Below are positions 35,619-44,440 of a DNA stretch of 64,000 nucleotides, one piece after another. The stretch comes from Neobacillus niacini (lineage in GTDB: Bacteria > Bacillota > Bacilli > Bacillales > Cytobacillaceae). A program made the position numbers and the translations under genes. The stretch is taken from contig NZ_JAMBOX010000002.1 of the NCBI RefSeq assembly GCF_023715785.1, forward strand, positions 372,001 through 436,000, written 5' to 3'. The notes under the pieces were generated by a model. It saw only the letters and a list, made by a program, of their open reading frames with translations. It was not told the origin of the DNA and made no database searches. Positions within the stretch are counted from its first letter, which is position 1. The number at the start of each line of letters is the position of its first letter.

Positions 35619-37028
35619 ATGAAAGAATCGCTAAGATCAATCCCCCCTGTCCATGAACTGCAAAAACATAATGAATTTTTAAGCATCCTTGAAAAAAGCG
35701 GGCTCGATTCGGTCCAATTAACCAATCAGTTAAAGGAAGTAATGGAAGAGATTAGACAATGGTTGCTTCAATCAAAATGGTCAGGACCAAAACCGGGAAC
35801 CACCGCGTTTATTGAAGAGGTATTCAATCACCTTAACATAAAAGTATCCAATCAATATTCCTATACAATACAACGGGTCATCAATGCAACGGGCACCATC
35901 TTACATACAAATCTTGGCAGGGCACGATTAAGCGAATCTGCGATTAATCATGTGGTGGAAACAGCGCGAAGTTATTCGAACCTCGAATATAAGCTAGACG
36001 AAGGTGAGCGTGGTTCGCGGCATAGCCATGTGGAAGCTTTAGTAAAAGAGATCACCGGCTCAGAGGCCGCCATGGTTGTCAATAACAATGCCGCGGCTGT
36101 TTATCTCGTGCTGCGGGCGCTGGCAGAAAATAAGGAAGTCATCGTATCTAGGGGACAGCTTGTCGAAATTGGCGGGTCATTCCGAATTTCTTCCATTATG
36201 GAGGAAAGCGGCGCCAAGCTGGTGGAAGTTGGGACAACCAATAAGACTCATCTTTATGATTATGAAAATGCTTTAAGTCCGGACACGGCGATTATCATGA
36301 AGGTTCATACAAGCAACTTTAAAGTTATCGGATTTACGAAATCAGTCGAAACGGACGAGCTAATCCAGTTAGCCAAAAAGACCGATGATGTCATTTTTTA
36401 TGAAGATTTGGGCAGCGGCGCCCTGTTTGATTTTAGAAAACACGGAATTGGTGATGAACCTGTTGTCAAAGAGGTAATCGAAATGGGGGCGGATGTTGTT
36501 ACTTTTAGCGGTGACAAGCTTTTGGGCGGCCCTCAGGCAGGAATTATAGCCGGGAAAAAAGAAATTATTGCGAGGTTGAAAAAACATCAATTGGCGCGAG
36601 TGGTGAGGGTCGATAAGATGACTCTGGCAGCGCTCGAGGGTACATTATTAGCTTATGCCCGCGGTGAAAAAGCCATGCTTGAGATCCCAACGATCCGCGA
36701 TTTATTAGTTTCCGTTATAGAATTAGACGAAAGGGCACAAACCTTTGTTTCAAAATTGTTACAACGATCAAGCCAGTATAGAGCAAAAGTTTTGCCGGAC
36801 ATCAGCCAGGTGGGCGGTGGAACGATGCCCGATGTGGAATTGCCTACAGCAGTCATTGCTTTAACCCATCAATCATTAACGGCAGAACAGTTGGGCCGTA
36901 AACTGCGGACTGAAACGAAGCCGGCGATTGTCGGCAGGATTCAAAGGGATGAGTTCATGATTGATTTGCGGACCGTCACGATAGAAGAGGAAGAGTTGAT
37001 TATTGAAGCATTAACAACTATTCATTGA
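35619..37028 (+). CDS. selA: L-seryl-tRNA(Sec) selenium transferase SelA
   Basis: 469 residues (E. coli 463). PLP-dependent fold-type I enzyme; the PLP lysine is Lys300 in SGDKLLGGPQAG. Conserved NATGTILHTNLGRA and the Arg-rich VGRIQRDEFMIDLRT tail are present. It turns Ser-tRNA(Sec) into Sec-tRNA(Sec) with selenophosphate. AAAAGGAG precedes the ATG. selB usually follows selA; here a terminator comes 4 bases after the stop and selB and selC are not in the window. Confidence 0.96.
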   Translation: MKESLRSIPPVHELQKHNEFLSILEKSGLDSVQLTNQLKEVMEEIRQWLLQSKWSGPKPGTTAFIEEVFNHLNIKVSNQYSYTIQRVINATGTILHTNLGRARLSESAINHVVETARSYSNLEYKLDEGERGSRHSHVEALVKEITGSEAAMVVNNNAAAVYLVLRALAENKEVIVSRGQLVEIGGSFRISSIMEESGAKLVEVGTTNKTHLYDYENALSPDTAIIMKVHTSNFKVIGFTKSVETDELIQLAKKTDDVIFYEDLGSGALFDFRKHGIGDEPVVKEVIEMGADVVTFSGDKLLGGPQAGIIAGKKEIIARLKKHQLARVVRVDKMTLAALEGTLLAYARGEKAMLEIPTIRDLLVSVIELDERAQTFVSKLLQRSSQYRAKVLPDISQVGGGTMPDVELPTAVIALTHQSLTAEQLGRKLRTETKPAIVGRIQRDEFMIDLRTVTIEEEELIIEALTTIH

Positions 37029-37031
37029 TCA

Positions 37032-37065
37032 GCATCGGTCCGGGGTATCCCGACCGATGCTTTTT
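37032..37065 (+). terminator. Terminator of selA
   Basis: Hairpin GCATCGGTC/GACCGATGC with further CGGG/CCCG pairs, then TTTTT. Confidence 0.9.
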
Positions 37066-37067
37066 GG

Positions 37068-37208
37068 TTACATATCGTGATGAGACTTGCTTTTCTGGCG
37101 TGTATGATTGCGGTTTTTCACCTTTTTTGATCCGCTCAGCGGCTCTGGCTGACCGGATGTCTTTGGCTGATTTCGGTGCATATCTTTGCTGTCATTTTTG
37201 TTTGTCAC
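37068..37208 (-). CDS. sspP: Small acid-soluble spore protein P
   Basis: 46 residues, [18 protein letters not shown], then [20 protein letters not shown]: nearly the B. subtilis SspP (CotL) pattern. Basic, disordered, made in the forespore. GTG start with GGAGGG seven bases before it. In B. subtilis sspO-sspP lie beside citB, as here. It faces selA across a shared terminator region. Confidence 0.93.
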   Translation of the reverse strand: MTNKNDSKDMHRNQPKTSGQPEPLSGSKKVKNRNHTRQKSKSHHDM

Positions 37209-37319
37209 GATTATCCCTCCTCATTTTTTAGGATGCAGTCAATCCGTCGTTTTATGCTGAATATTTTTTTAGCATCTGTGCAATTTAAAGGGTAAACAAA
37301 TTTGAGGAGGAAAAACAAA

Positions 37320-37586
37320 ATGCAAAGAAATCCGTACAACAAGAATAAGCAGGAGGCATTTCAAGCGGCCCAGCAAGGATTTGAAAACGCTCAAGGGCTT
37401 TATGAAACGATTGTCAGTGACAGCGCAAGCTACGGCCATCAGTTAAAACATTTAAAAAATGAAGTCAATGAGGCTTACCAGCAGATTGAAAATGCTCTTG
37501 AGGTGGCTTCTGAGCACCAAAGAGCTCAATTAGAGCGGTTTCAGCAGGATTTAAAGCAGATGGTGACCGAAGTAAATATGGATTAA
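37320..37586 (+). CDS. Hypothetical coiled-coil-like protein near the spore genes
   Basis: 88 residues, rich in Gln, Glu and Ala, predicted almost wholly helical (NKQEAFQAAQQGFENAQGL, later HQRAQLERFQQDLKQM). No cysteine, no membrane segment. The ATG after GAGGAGG is preferred; an ATG-like start 18 bases upstream lacks a ribosome binding site. Divergent from sspP and convergent with sspO, so a spore function is plausible but unproven. Confidence 0.75.
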   Translation: MQRNPYNKNKQEAFQAAQQGFENAQGLYETIVSDSASYGHQLKHLKNEVNEAYQQIENALEVASEHQRAQLERFQQDLKQMVTEVNMD

Positions 37587-37591
37587 CACAT

Positions 37592-37624
37592 AAAAAGCGG
37601 TGGCCACTTAGGTCCCGCTTTTAC
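37592..37624. terminator. Bidirectional terminator between the 88-aa gene and sspO
   Basis: AAAAGCGG/CCGCTTTT arms with inner GG/CC pairs; T-rich on both strands. Confidence 0.85.
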
Positions 37625-37631
37625 TACGTTG

Positions 37632-37781
37632 TTATTGATTCTTTTTCCGTTTTTTATTGTTCCGTTTTTCCATTTCAGTTAAGTGCTCTGTTGCCATTTC
37701 TTCATTAAAACCGGCACCCACACCCTGTGCTTTTGCCGCATTCATGCCGGGCCGTACATGGTTCGCCTTCCGCTTCGCCAT
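37632..37781 (-). CDS. sspO: Small acid-soluble spore protein O
   Basis: 49 residues: [20 protein letters not shown] then [11 protein letters not shown] and NNKKRKKNQ, the SspO (CotK) pattern. Basic spore protein made in the forespore. GGGAGGTG precedes; an ATG two codons upstream sits too close to it. Divergent from aconitase. Confidence 0.93.
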   Translation of the reverse strand: MAKRKANHVRPGMNAAKAQGVGAGFNEEMATEHLTEMEKRNNKKRKKNQ

Positions 37782-38088
37782 ATTCATCACCTCCCAATAC
37801 TGTTATGATTTCCATTCGAACGAAATAAATGACAAATTAAAGTTTTTTTGCCATAATAAAGGGGAAAGTCCTTCGGCCCACGAACCACAATTCATCATAA
37901 GTAATCAACTGTGTTTTCGAAATATTTCGAACAAATTACATAAAAAAGATAAGATAAACTTATCAAACACAATAACTTTCTTGTTATTTACTTATGTAAT
38001 CGCTTGTATTAAGATTAGAATTGTGAGAAAAGTTAAGCCGGATGGGAATTTTCAAACTTTTCGACTTTTCGAATAGGGGGGTTTTTTC
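37782..38088. other. Intergenic region upstream of aconitase
   Basis: 307 bases without a recognised gene, holding the divergent promoters of sspO and acnA. A perfect 16-bp palindrome TTCGAAATATTTCGAA lies at 37916-37931; part of it resembles half a CodY or similar regulator box. TTGTTA at 37981 with 17-base spacing to TTGTAT is a weak sigma-A-like pair. Confidence 0.5.
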
Positions 38089-40794
38089 ATGGTTAAAAAG
38101 GATGTATTTAACGCCCGCTCTTCCTTCGACGTTAACGGCAAAAGCTATCACTATTATCGCTTGGCCGCTCTGGAAGAAGCAGGCATCGGCAATGTATCAA
38201 AATTGCCTTACTCCGTAAAAGTATTACTAGAATCAGTGCTTCGCCAATACGATGGCCGTGTAATCACAGAAGAGCACGTTGAAAACCTGGCAAAATGGGG
38301 AACAGATGAGCTTAAAGAGGTGGATGTGCCATTCAAGCCATCACGCGTTATTCTTCAAGACTTCACTGGCGTTCCTGCAGTCGTTGACCTTGCTTCTTTA
38401 AGAAAAGCAATGGCTGACCTTGGCGGTGACCCAGACAAAATCAACCCGGAAAAAACAGTTGACTTGGTTATTGACCACTCTGTACAGGTTGATGCATATG
38501 GAAACGAAAATGCGTTAAAAGTAAACATGGACCTGGAATTTGAACGTAATGCCGAGCGTTATCAGTTCTTAAGCTGGGCACAAAAAGCGTTTAACAACTA
38601 TCGTGCTGTTCCTCCTGCAACTGGGATCGTTCACCAAGTTAACCTTGAGTACTTGGCCGATGTGGTTCATGTTGCTGAAGTGGACGGCGAACTAGAAGCA
38701 TATCCAGATACCCTTGTTGGTACTGACTCCCATACAACGATGATCAACGGTCTTGGTGTTTTAGGCTGGGGCGTTGGCGGTATCGAAGCAGAAGCTGGCA
38801 TGCTTGGTCAGCCTTCATACTTCCCAGTGCCAGAGGTTGTCGGGGTTAAATTAACTGGCGAACTGCCAAACGGCGCAACTGCGACAGACCTTGCGTTAAA
38901 AGTAACCCAAGTTCTTCGTAAGCATGGCGTGGTAGGCAAGTTCGTAGAATTCTTCGGACATGGCGTATCTGTACTGCCACTTGCTGACCGTGCCACAGTT
39001 GCCAACATGGCTCCTGAATATGGCGCAACTTGCGGATTCTTCCCAATTGATGATGAGTCTCTCGCATATATGCGCTTAACTGGCCGAGATGAAGAAGCTA
39101 TTAAAGTAGTAGAAGCATATTGCAAAGCAAACGGCTTATTCTTCAATCCTGCAGAAGAGCCTGTTTATACGGACGTCATCGAAATCAATCTTGCTGAAAT
39201 CGAAGCAAATCTTTCCGGCCCTAAGCGTCCGCAAGATTTAATTCCACTTTCAAAAATGAAGGAAGAATTCGTGAAGGCTGTTTCTGCTCCGCAAGGCAAC
39301 CAAGGTTTCGGCTTAGGCGCAGATGAGCTTGAAAAGTCTGCAACGGTTAAGTTTAATAATGGTGACGAAGTAGAAATGAAGACTGGTGCAGTTGCGATTG
39401 CGTCAATAACTAGCTGTACAAACACTTCTAACCCTTATGTACTGGTTGGTGCAGGACTTGTTGCGAAGAAAGCAGTCGAACTTGGAATGGAAGTTCCTAA
39501 GTTTGTCAAAACTTCTTTAGCACCTGGCTCCAAGGTTGTAACTGGATATCTTCGTGATTCCGGCTTGCTTCCATACCTTGAGCAAATCGGCTTCAACCTT
39601 GTAGGGTACGGCTGTACAACATGTATCGGTAACTCCGGTCCATTAAAAGAAGAAATCGAGAAAACTGTAGCGGAAAACGACCTATTAGTTACATCCGTTC
39701 TTTCCGGTAACCGTAACTTCGAAGGACGTATTCACCCGCTTGTAAAAGCGAACTACCTGGCTTCACCGCCGTTAGTAGTCACTTATGCATTAGCAGGTAC
39801 TGTCAATGTTGACTTTGAAACAGACCCGATTGGTAAAGACAAAGACGGCAACGACGTGTTCTTCAAGGACATTTGGCCAACAACTGCTGAAGTTAATGAT
39901 GTTGTGAAGCGCACTGTAACTCCTGAGCTATTCCGTAGAGAATACGAGAATGTCTTTGGTGACAATGAGCGCTGGAACGAAATCAAGACTAGCAATGAGC
40001 CATTATATACTTGGGATGAAGATTCCACTTACATTGCTAACCCGCCATTCTTTGAAGGTTTATCTAAAGATCCAGGCGAAGTTGAGTCATTAACTGGTCT
40101 TCGTATCGTTGGTAAGTTCGGCGACTCTGTAACAACTGACCATATTTCTCCTGCAGGAGCAATCGGCAAGAATACTCCAGCTGGAAAGTATCTATTAGAA
40201 AAAGGCGTTCAGCCTCGTGACTTTAACTCTTACGGTTCTCGCCGTGGTAACCACGAAGTCATGATGCGCGGTACGTTTGCAAACATCCGCATCCGTAACC
40301 AAATCGCTCCTGGTACAGAGGGCGGCTTCACCACTTACTGGCCAACAGGCGAAGTGATGTCGATTTATGATGCTTGCATGAAGTACAAAGAGCAAGGTAC
40401 AGGCTTAATGGTTCTTGCCGGCAAAGACTACGGTATGGGATCTTCCCGTGACTGGGCTGCTAAAGGTACAAACCTTTTAGGCATCAAAACCGTGCTTGCT
40501 GAAAGCTTTGAGCGTATCCACCGTTCTAACCTTGTGTTAATGGGCGTTCTTCCGCTTCAATTTAAAGACGGCGACAGCGCTGAATCATTTGGTTTAACTG
40601 GTAAGGAAACATTCGAAGTTCAAGTGGACGAAAGTGTTAAACCACGTGATCTTGTAAAAGTAACAGCAACTGCTGAAGACGGCAGCAAGAAAGAATTTGA
40701 AGTGGTTGTCCGCTTCGATTCCGAAGTTGAAATCGACTACTACCGTCATGGCGGTATCCTGCAAATGGTATTGCGTGAAAAGCTGCAAGCTTAA
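38089..40794 (+). CDS. acnA: Aconitate hydratase (bifunctional citB/acnA type)
   Basis: 901 residues, citrate-isocitrate isomerase of the TCA cycle, also an RNA-binding regulator in Bacillus when it loses its cluster. [4Fe-4S] ligands Cys443 (SCTNTSNP), Cys509 and Cys512 ([11 protein letters not shown]). Domain order 1-2-3-linker-4 of the IRP1/AcnA class; [10 protein letters not shown] in domain 4 supplies substrate arginines. GGGGGG precedes the ATG. Monocistronic with a strong terminator. Confidence 0.97.
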   Translation: MVKKDVFNARSSFDVNGKSYHYYRLAALEEAGIGNVSKLPYSVKVLLESVLRQYDGRVITEEHVENLAKWGTDELKEVDVPFKPSRVILQDFTGVPAVVDLASLRKAMADLGGDPDKINPEKTVDLVIDHSVQVDAYGNENALKVNMDLEFERNAERYQFLSWAQKAFNNYRAVPPATGIVHQVNLEYLADVVHVAEVDGELEAYPDTLVGTDSHTTMINGLGVLGWGVGGIEAEAGMLGQPSYFPVPEVVGVKLTGELPNGATATDLALKVTQVLRKHGVVGKFVEFFGHGVSVLPLADRATVANMAPEYGATCGFFPIDDESLAYMRLTGRDEEAIKVVEAYCKANGLFFNPAEEPVYTDVIEINLAEIEANLSGPKRPQDLIPLSKMKEEFVKAVSAPQGNQGFGLGADELEKSATVKFNNGDEVEMKTGAVAIASITSCTNTSNPYVLVGAGLVAKKAVELGMEVPKFVKTSLAPGSKVVTGYLRDSGLLPYLEQIGFNLVGYGCTTCIGNSGPLKEEIEKTVAENDLLVTSVLSGNRNFEGRIHPLVKANYLASPPLVVTYALAGTVNVDFETDPIGKDKDGNDVFFKDIWPTTAEVNDVVKRTVTPELFRREYENVFGDNERWNEIKTSNEPLYTWDEDSTYIANPPFFEGLSKDPGEVESLTGLRIVGKFGDSVTTDHISPAGAIGKNTPAGKYLLEKGVQPRDFNSYGSRRGNHEVMMRGTFANIRIRNQIAPGTEGGFTTYWPTGEVMSIYDACMKYKEQGTGLMVLAGKDYGMGSSRDWAAKGTNLLGIKTVLAESFERIHRSNLVLMGVLPLQFKDGDSAESFGLTGKETFEVQVDESVKPRDLVKVTATAEDGSKKEFEVVVRFDSEVEIDYYRHGGILQMVLREKLQA

Positions 40795-40845
40795 TCGAAA
40801 AGCGGAAGCGCCTAAGCGCTGTAGCTAGACAATAATCTGCAATTA

Positions 40846-40878
40846 ACACACCGTGCTCCTTGGGCACGGTGTGTTTTT
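40846..40878 (+). terminator. Terminator of acnA
   Basis: Perfect 10-bp hairpin CACACCGTGC/GCACGGTGTG followed by TTTTTC. Confidence 0.92.
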
Positions 40879-41002
40879 CTTAAAACCATTGACATTTCGG
40901 GCGTTATTTAAATAAAATGGAACTATCAAACGAAAAGGAATGAAACAAAGGCCGATGAAGTTTTAATCTTATTTTTCAGCACATGATTCGAATAAACGAA
41001 AA

Positions 41003-41050
41003 ATGTTGAACCTGAAGAATGGGATTTGTCTGCCCTTTTTTATGTCCTGA
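41003..41050 (+). CDS. Putative leader peptide of the ABC-F gene
   Basis: 15-codon frame MLNLKNGICLPFFMS in the 5' leader. Codons 2-6 contain the 5' arm (41008-41018) of an 11-bp inverted repeat whose 3' arm lies 20 bases before the ABC-F start codon. The layout is that of antibiotic-inducible attenuation by ribosome stalling. Its own ribosome binding site is weak, which lowers confidence. Confidence 0.5.
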   Translation: MLNLKNGICLPFFMS

Positions 41051-41128
41051 TCATACGTACGCTTCCTCAAACCTAATTAAGGTTTATTTTGTGTGCCATT
41101 ATTATGACATTTAACTCTCTTCAGGTTC
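41008..41128 (+). promoter_or_regulatory. Attenuator-like inverted repeat in the ABC-F leader
   Basis: GAACCTGAAGA (41008-41018) and TCTTCAGGTTC (41118-41128) are perfect reverse complements. Between them are a palindromic AAACCT-AATTA-AGGTTT (41068-41084) and a GGG/CCC hairpin followed by TTTTTT (41021-41041). The repeat's 3' arm abuts the ribosome binding site GAAGGGGG. Mutually exclusive folds are likely. Confidence 0.6.
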
Positions 41129-41147
41129 GCTCGAAGGGGGTTTTTTT

Positions 41148-42845
41148 ATGAACAAATATACAGTGGTTCTGAACGTGAAGGGTTTAGAGAAAAGCTATAA
41201 TTCACGTAAAATTTTGGACCAAATCCAGTTTGATCTTAAATACGGCGAAAGAATCGGGCTTGTTGGCTATAACGGGGCGGGCAAAACCACTTTGGCCAAC
41301 CTGGTATTGGGAAAGGAAACACCTGACAAAGGATGGATTGAAAAAAAAGCCCAATTAAAAATCGGGTATCTTTCACAATCGATCGATTATGAAGTGAATG
41401 ATTTTCAAGAAGCATTAAAAATAAAAGAGGTCTATCAGCTTGCCAGCGAACTTGGTCTCAAAAAGGTCTATGATTGGCAGGAAGACAGGCTGGCTAACTT
41501 GAGTGGCGGGGAGAAATTAAAGCTTGCCCTGTCAAGCATTTGGGCTTCCAATCCAGATTTATTGATTCTCGATGAACCAACTAACCATTTGGATTACAAA
41601 GGAGTCAATTGGTTAGTTTCTGAAATCGAAAAATTTCCAGGGGCTGTGTTCATTATTTCCCATGATCGGCATTTTCTTGATCAGACTGTCAAACGGATAT
41701 TTGAACTGCAAGCGGGGAAACTCCATCATTTCAATGGAAATTACACCGCTTACCGTCAGGAAAAAGAACGGCAAAGGGCGAATCAGCACCATCAATATGA
41801 AGTCCAGCAGCGCCAGATAGAAAGAATGGAAGCGCAAATGGAGCAGTTAAAGACTTGGTCTGATAACGCGCACCGAGCCTCTACAAAAGAAGAAGGCTTT
41901 AAAGAATATCACCGAGTAAAGGCCAAAAAGGTTGATAATCAGGTAAAATCAAAAAGAAGGCGATTGGAGAAAGAACTTGCAAAAAATAAGGTAGAAAAAC
42001 CGATTGAGGATGCAAAGGTTCGTTTTCAGTTTGACGGCCATGGCAAACGGGGAAAACGAATCATTGAAGCCCGAAACTTGGGGATGTCCTACGACGATCG
42101 GAAGCTGTTCCAAAACTCGCAGTTTTATATCAATCACGGCGAACGGATTGGGCTTTTAGGAGAAAACGGCTGCGGTAAAACAACCCTAATCAAGATGATT
42201 ATGGGTTTGGTGGAAGGTACCACAGGCGAATTGTGGAGCAGTAAGTCGCTAAAGATCGCTTATCTTAGCCAGGATGTTTCCGATTTGCCCGCTGAAAAGA
42301 CAGCGTTGGAGGCTATGGGTTTTACGGATAAGAAAAGCATTTTTAAAGCTAGGACCATGCTAGCCAACATTGGATTAACAGAGCAGTTGATCATGAAGCC
42401 AATCGGTACATTAAGTCTCGGCGAACGGACGCGGGTAAAGTTGGTGGATATGTTGATGAAAGAATACGATGTGTTGATTTTGGATGAGCCAACCAATCAT
42501 CTTGATCTGCCAAGCAGGGAGCAGCTTGAAAAAACGTTAAGCGAGTTTACTGGAACAATTATAACAGTCTCCCATGATTATTATTTTTTAAACAAGCTTT
42601 GTGACATTGTGCTTGCTTTTGACAATAAACAAATTAGCCGTTTAGAAATGACACCGGAACAATATTTTAATAAAGGCAAACAGGATGGTGATGATAAACA
42701 GGAAACACTGTTGGTCATTGAAACGAAAATCGCTGCTATACTCGGAAAATTATCGACTATAGACCAAAAGGATTCAAATTATCAGCGTTTGGATGAGGAA
42801 TTTCAAGCGCTTGTAAAGCAAAAAAACCGATTGTCACAGAATTAA
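41148..42845 (+). CDS. ABC-F ribosomal protection-type ATPase (VmlR-like)
   Basis: 565 residues with two ABC domains (Walker A GYNGAGKTT near 44, GENGCGKTT near 341), signatures LSGGEKLKL and LSLGERTRV (the second lacks the usual GG), and a long charged interdomain linker (about 200-300) with no membrane segments. Antibiotic-resistance ABC-F proteins such as VmlR/ExpZ have this form and displace drugs from the ribosome by inserting the linker. The leader with attenuator-like folds strengthens the call. Drug specificity cannot be predicted. Confidence 0.85.
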   Translation: MNKYTVVLNVKGLEKSYNSRKILDQIQFDLKYGERIGLVGYNGAGKTTLANLVLGKETPDKGWIEKKAQLKIGYLSQSIDYEVNDFQEALKIKEVYQLASELGLKKVYDWQEDRLANLSGGEKLKLALSSIWASNPDLLILDEPTNHLDYKGVNWLVSEIEKFPGAVFIISHDRHFLDQTVKRIFELQAGKLHHFNGNYTAYRQEKERQRANQHHQYEVQQRQIERMEAQMEQLKTWSDNAHRASTKEEGFKEYHRVKAKKVDNQVKSKRRRLEKELAKNKVEKPIEDAKVRFQFDGHGKRGKRIIEARNLGMSYDDRKLFQNSQFYINHGERIGLLGENGCGKTTLIKMIMGLVEGTTGELWSSKSLKIAYLSQDVSDLPAEKTALEAMGFTDKKSIFKARTMLANIGLTEQLIMKPIGTLSLGERTRVKLVDMLMKEYDVLILDEPTNHLDLPSREQLEKTLSEFTGTIITVSHDYYFLNKLCDIVLAFDNKQISRLEMTPEQYFNKGKQDGDDKQETLLVIETKIAAILGKLSTIDQKDSNYQRLDEEFQALVKQKNRLSQN

Positions 42846-42923
42846 CACATCCGATTTTGTTTCCATAGGGTTTATAGTGTAAAATCAACATTAGTGAGTA
42901 CTAAAACGAAGGAGAGATTCGGG

Positions 42924-43460
42924 ATGTGGAAAAAAGTCATTGCTGCCGTGTTGTTAATTTCGTTATTAACCGTAGCAATTGTCCAAGCAGTTAATAAACA
43001 AACAAAAGAACCCGAGCCAGCGAGTCAGACCGCTGCAAGCCAAAAAGGCCCTGCAGTAGGCTCAATGGCCCCGGATTTTGAATTAAAAACATTGACTGGC
43101 GAAACTGTAAAGCTTTCCAATTTAAAAGGAAAAAAAGTGATGCTCAATTTCTGGGCAACCTGGTGTCCGCCTTGTAAAGCGGAAATGCCTGATATGGAAA
43201 AGTTTCATCAGGAAGTTGGCGATGAAGTGACCATTTTGGCGGTAAACATTGACCCGCAATTGGATGTTCAAGCATTTGTGGATGAATATAAAATTACGTT
43301 CCCAATCCCGTTAGATACCGAAGATGCAGTGAACGAGGAGTACAAGGTCCTGTCGATTCCTACCACTTATTTTATAGACAGTAAAGGAATAATGCAGCAT
43401 AAATTTGTTGGCTCCATGAAATATAAGGACATGAAAGAACAGGTTGGTAAATTAAAATAG
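42924..43460 (+). CDS. yneN: Membrane-anchored thioredoxin-like protein YneN (ResA-like)
   Basis: 178 residues. N-terminal signal anchor (about 5-25) and an extracytoplasmic TlpA/ResA-type thioredoxin domain with WCPPC (Cys81, Cys84) and cis-Pro IPTTYF. Probably reduces disulfides outside the membrane. GAAGGAGAG precedes the ATG. In B. subtilis yneN also sits just after citB, next to sspN/tlp, as here. Confidence 0.88.
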   Translation: MWKKVIAAVLLISLLTVAIVQAVNKQTKEPEPASQTAASQKGPAVGSMAPDFELKTLTGETVKLSNLKGKKVMLNFWATWCPPCKAEMPDMEKFHQEVGDEVTILAVNIDPQLDVQAFVDEYKITFPIPLDTEDAVNEEYKVLSIPTTYFIDSKGIMQHKFVGSMKYKDMKEQVGKLK

Positions 43461-43532
43461 AGAAATCAGGCATTGGTTCACAGCCAATGTCTTTTTTATG
43501 AAAAAAGAAAAAAACGAATAAATTTTCAAAAA

Positions 43533-43549
43533 GTTGTAATAATTGCAAC
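43533..43549. promoter_or_regulatory. Inverted repeat upstream of the FbpB-like gene
   Basis: GTTGTAA-TAA-TTGCAAC, 6 of 7 pairs matched, 52 bases before the start codon. No consensus Fur box is visible here. Confidence 0.4.
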
Positions 43550-43600
43550 CGTTTCCGGGCATAATTACTGTTACAATAGTAAGTAAGGAAGGTGAGCCAA

Positions 43601-43732
43601 ATGAGAAAACCAAGAAAACGTTCATTTGCAGAACTAGTATCTGAAAATAAATCACAACTTTTAAAAGATCGTGCTGCAATGGAAAAAATCGAACAGCGCA
43701 TTGAAGCAAAACGTCTCGGCAAAGCTGAGTAA
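43601..43732 (+). CDS. FbpB-family small basic protein
   Basis: 43 residues, MRKPRKRSFAELVSENKSQ, then LLKDRAAMEKIEQRIEAK: the FbpB family (Fur-regulated basic protein B, thought to assist a small RNA in the iron-sparing response in B. subtilis). AAGGAAGGTGA precedes the ATG. No Fur box is evident, so iron control is not supported by the sequence. The Arg/Lys-rich N-terminus fits RNA binding. Confidence 0.8.
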   Translation: MRKPRKRSFAELVSENKSQLLKDRAAMEKIEQRIEAKRLGKAE

Positions 43733-43797
43733 CCCAAAAGTTTACCATTCATGGTTTAACGCCCTTTGGACAAAATGTACATAAGGGGGGATAGTGA

Positions 43798-43938
43798 ATG
43801 GGTAAAGGGTATCAAACAAAACGTTTCCGACCTTCACATGTGGGGACACAACCTAGAAGGTCAACTGCAAATAAAGGAAATCAAATGCAAGACACCTCAG
43901 GCGAACACGCCCAGGTAATGCAAACAAAAGGCGAATAA
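43798..43938 (+). CDS. sspN: Small acid-soluble spore protein N
   Basis: 46 residues, MGKGYQTKRFRPSHVGTQPR then ANKGNQMQDTSGEHAQV and QTKGE, matching the SspN pattern. Basic forespore protein. GGGGGG upstream. In B. subtilis sspN and tlp form one forespore operon; here they are 157 bases apart with a terminator between. Confidence 0.93.
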   Translation: MGKGYQTKRFRPSHVGTQPRRSTANKGNQMQDTSGEHAQVMQTKGE

Positions 43939-43950
43939 ACATCATTTATA

Positions 43951-43983
43951 GACCCGAGCCTAAATTGGCTAAGGGTCTTTTTG
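43951..43983 (+). terminator. Terminator after sspN
   Basis: GACCC...GGGTC hairpin with inner GCC/GGC pairs followed by TTTTTG. Confidence 0.85.
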
Positions 43984-44095
43984 TTGTGTTAAAATAACGA
44001 AATTTTTAGGCATTAAGGTAAACATTGCCGTGATATTTTTTTGCTGTCGAAACAAACTATATCTGTAGTGAGTACATTTCAAGGAGGAACTACGG

Positions 44096-44323
44096 ATGAC
44101 CTATAATAACAAACCAAATCCAGATGACCGTAGCGATAATGTTGAAAAGCTGCAAAACATGATTGAAAATACAATCCAAAACATGGAAGCGGCTGAAGAG
44201 TCAATGGCGTTAACAGACAGCGATACACAGCGCCGGCAAATCCAGGAAAAAAATGAGCGCAGACGTGAAAGCATTGATTCCTTCCGTTCTGAAATCAAAG
44301 ATGAAGTTAGAGATCAAAAATAA
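44096..44323 (+). CDS. tlp: Small acid-soluble spore protein Tlp
   Basis: 75 residues, MTYNNKPNPDDRSDNVEKL, then IQNMEAAEESM and NERRRESIDSFRSEIKDE, a Tlp (thioredoxin-like protein, in name only) forespore protein; very acidic/basic helical. AAGGAGG precedes the ATG. Followed by a terminator. Confidence 0.92.
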   Translation: MTYNNKPNPDDRSDNVEKLQNMIENTIQNMEAAEESMALTDSDTQRRQIQEKNERRRESIDSFRSEIKDEVRDQK

Positions 44324-44330
44324 TCCATCC

Positions 44331-44362
44331 AAAGGACCTGTTCCAGCCTAACGGGTCCTTTT
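44331..44362 (+). terminator. Terminator of tlp
   Basis: AAAGGACC/GGTCCTTT hairpin (loop about 14 bases) with T residues after it. Confidence 0.85.
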
Positions 44363-44440
44363 CTAATGCCATTTATTTCGCCGGGGTGCGGACTTTATGG
44401 TAAGATAGGGAAAGAAATTTTTATAGTGATGTGATAATGA

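Noticed and set aside
37657..38076. 139-codon + strand frame across sspO and the acnA promoter region
   Set aside because: It is antisense to sspO (clear family match), has no ribosome binding site and covers a promoter region.
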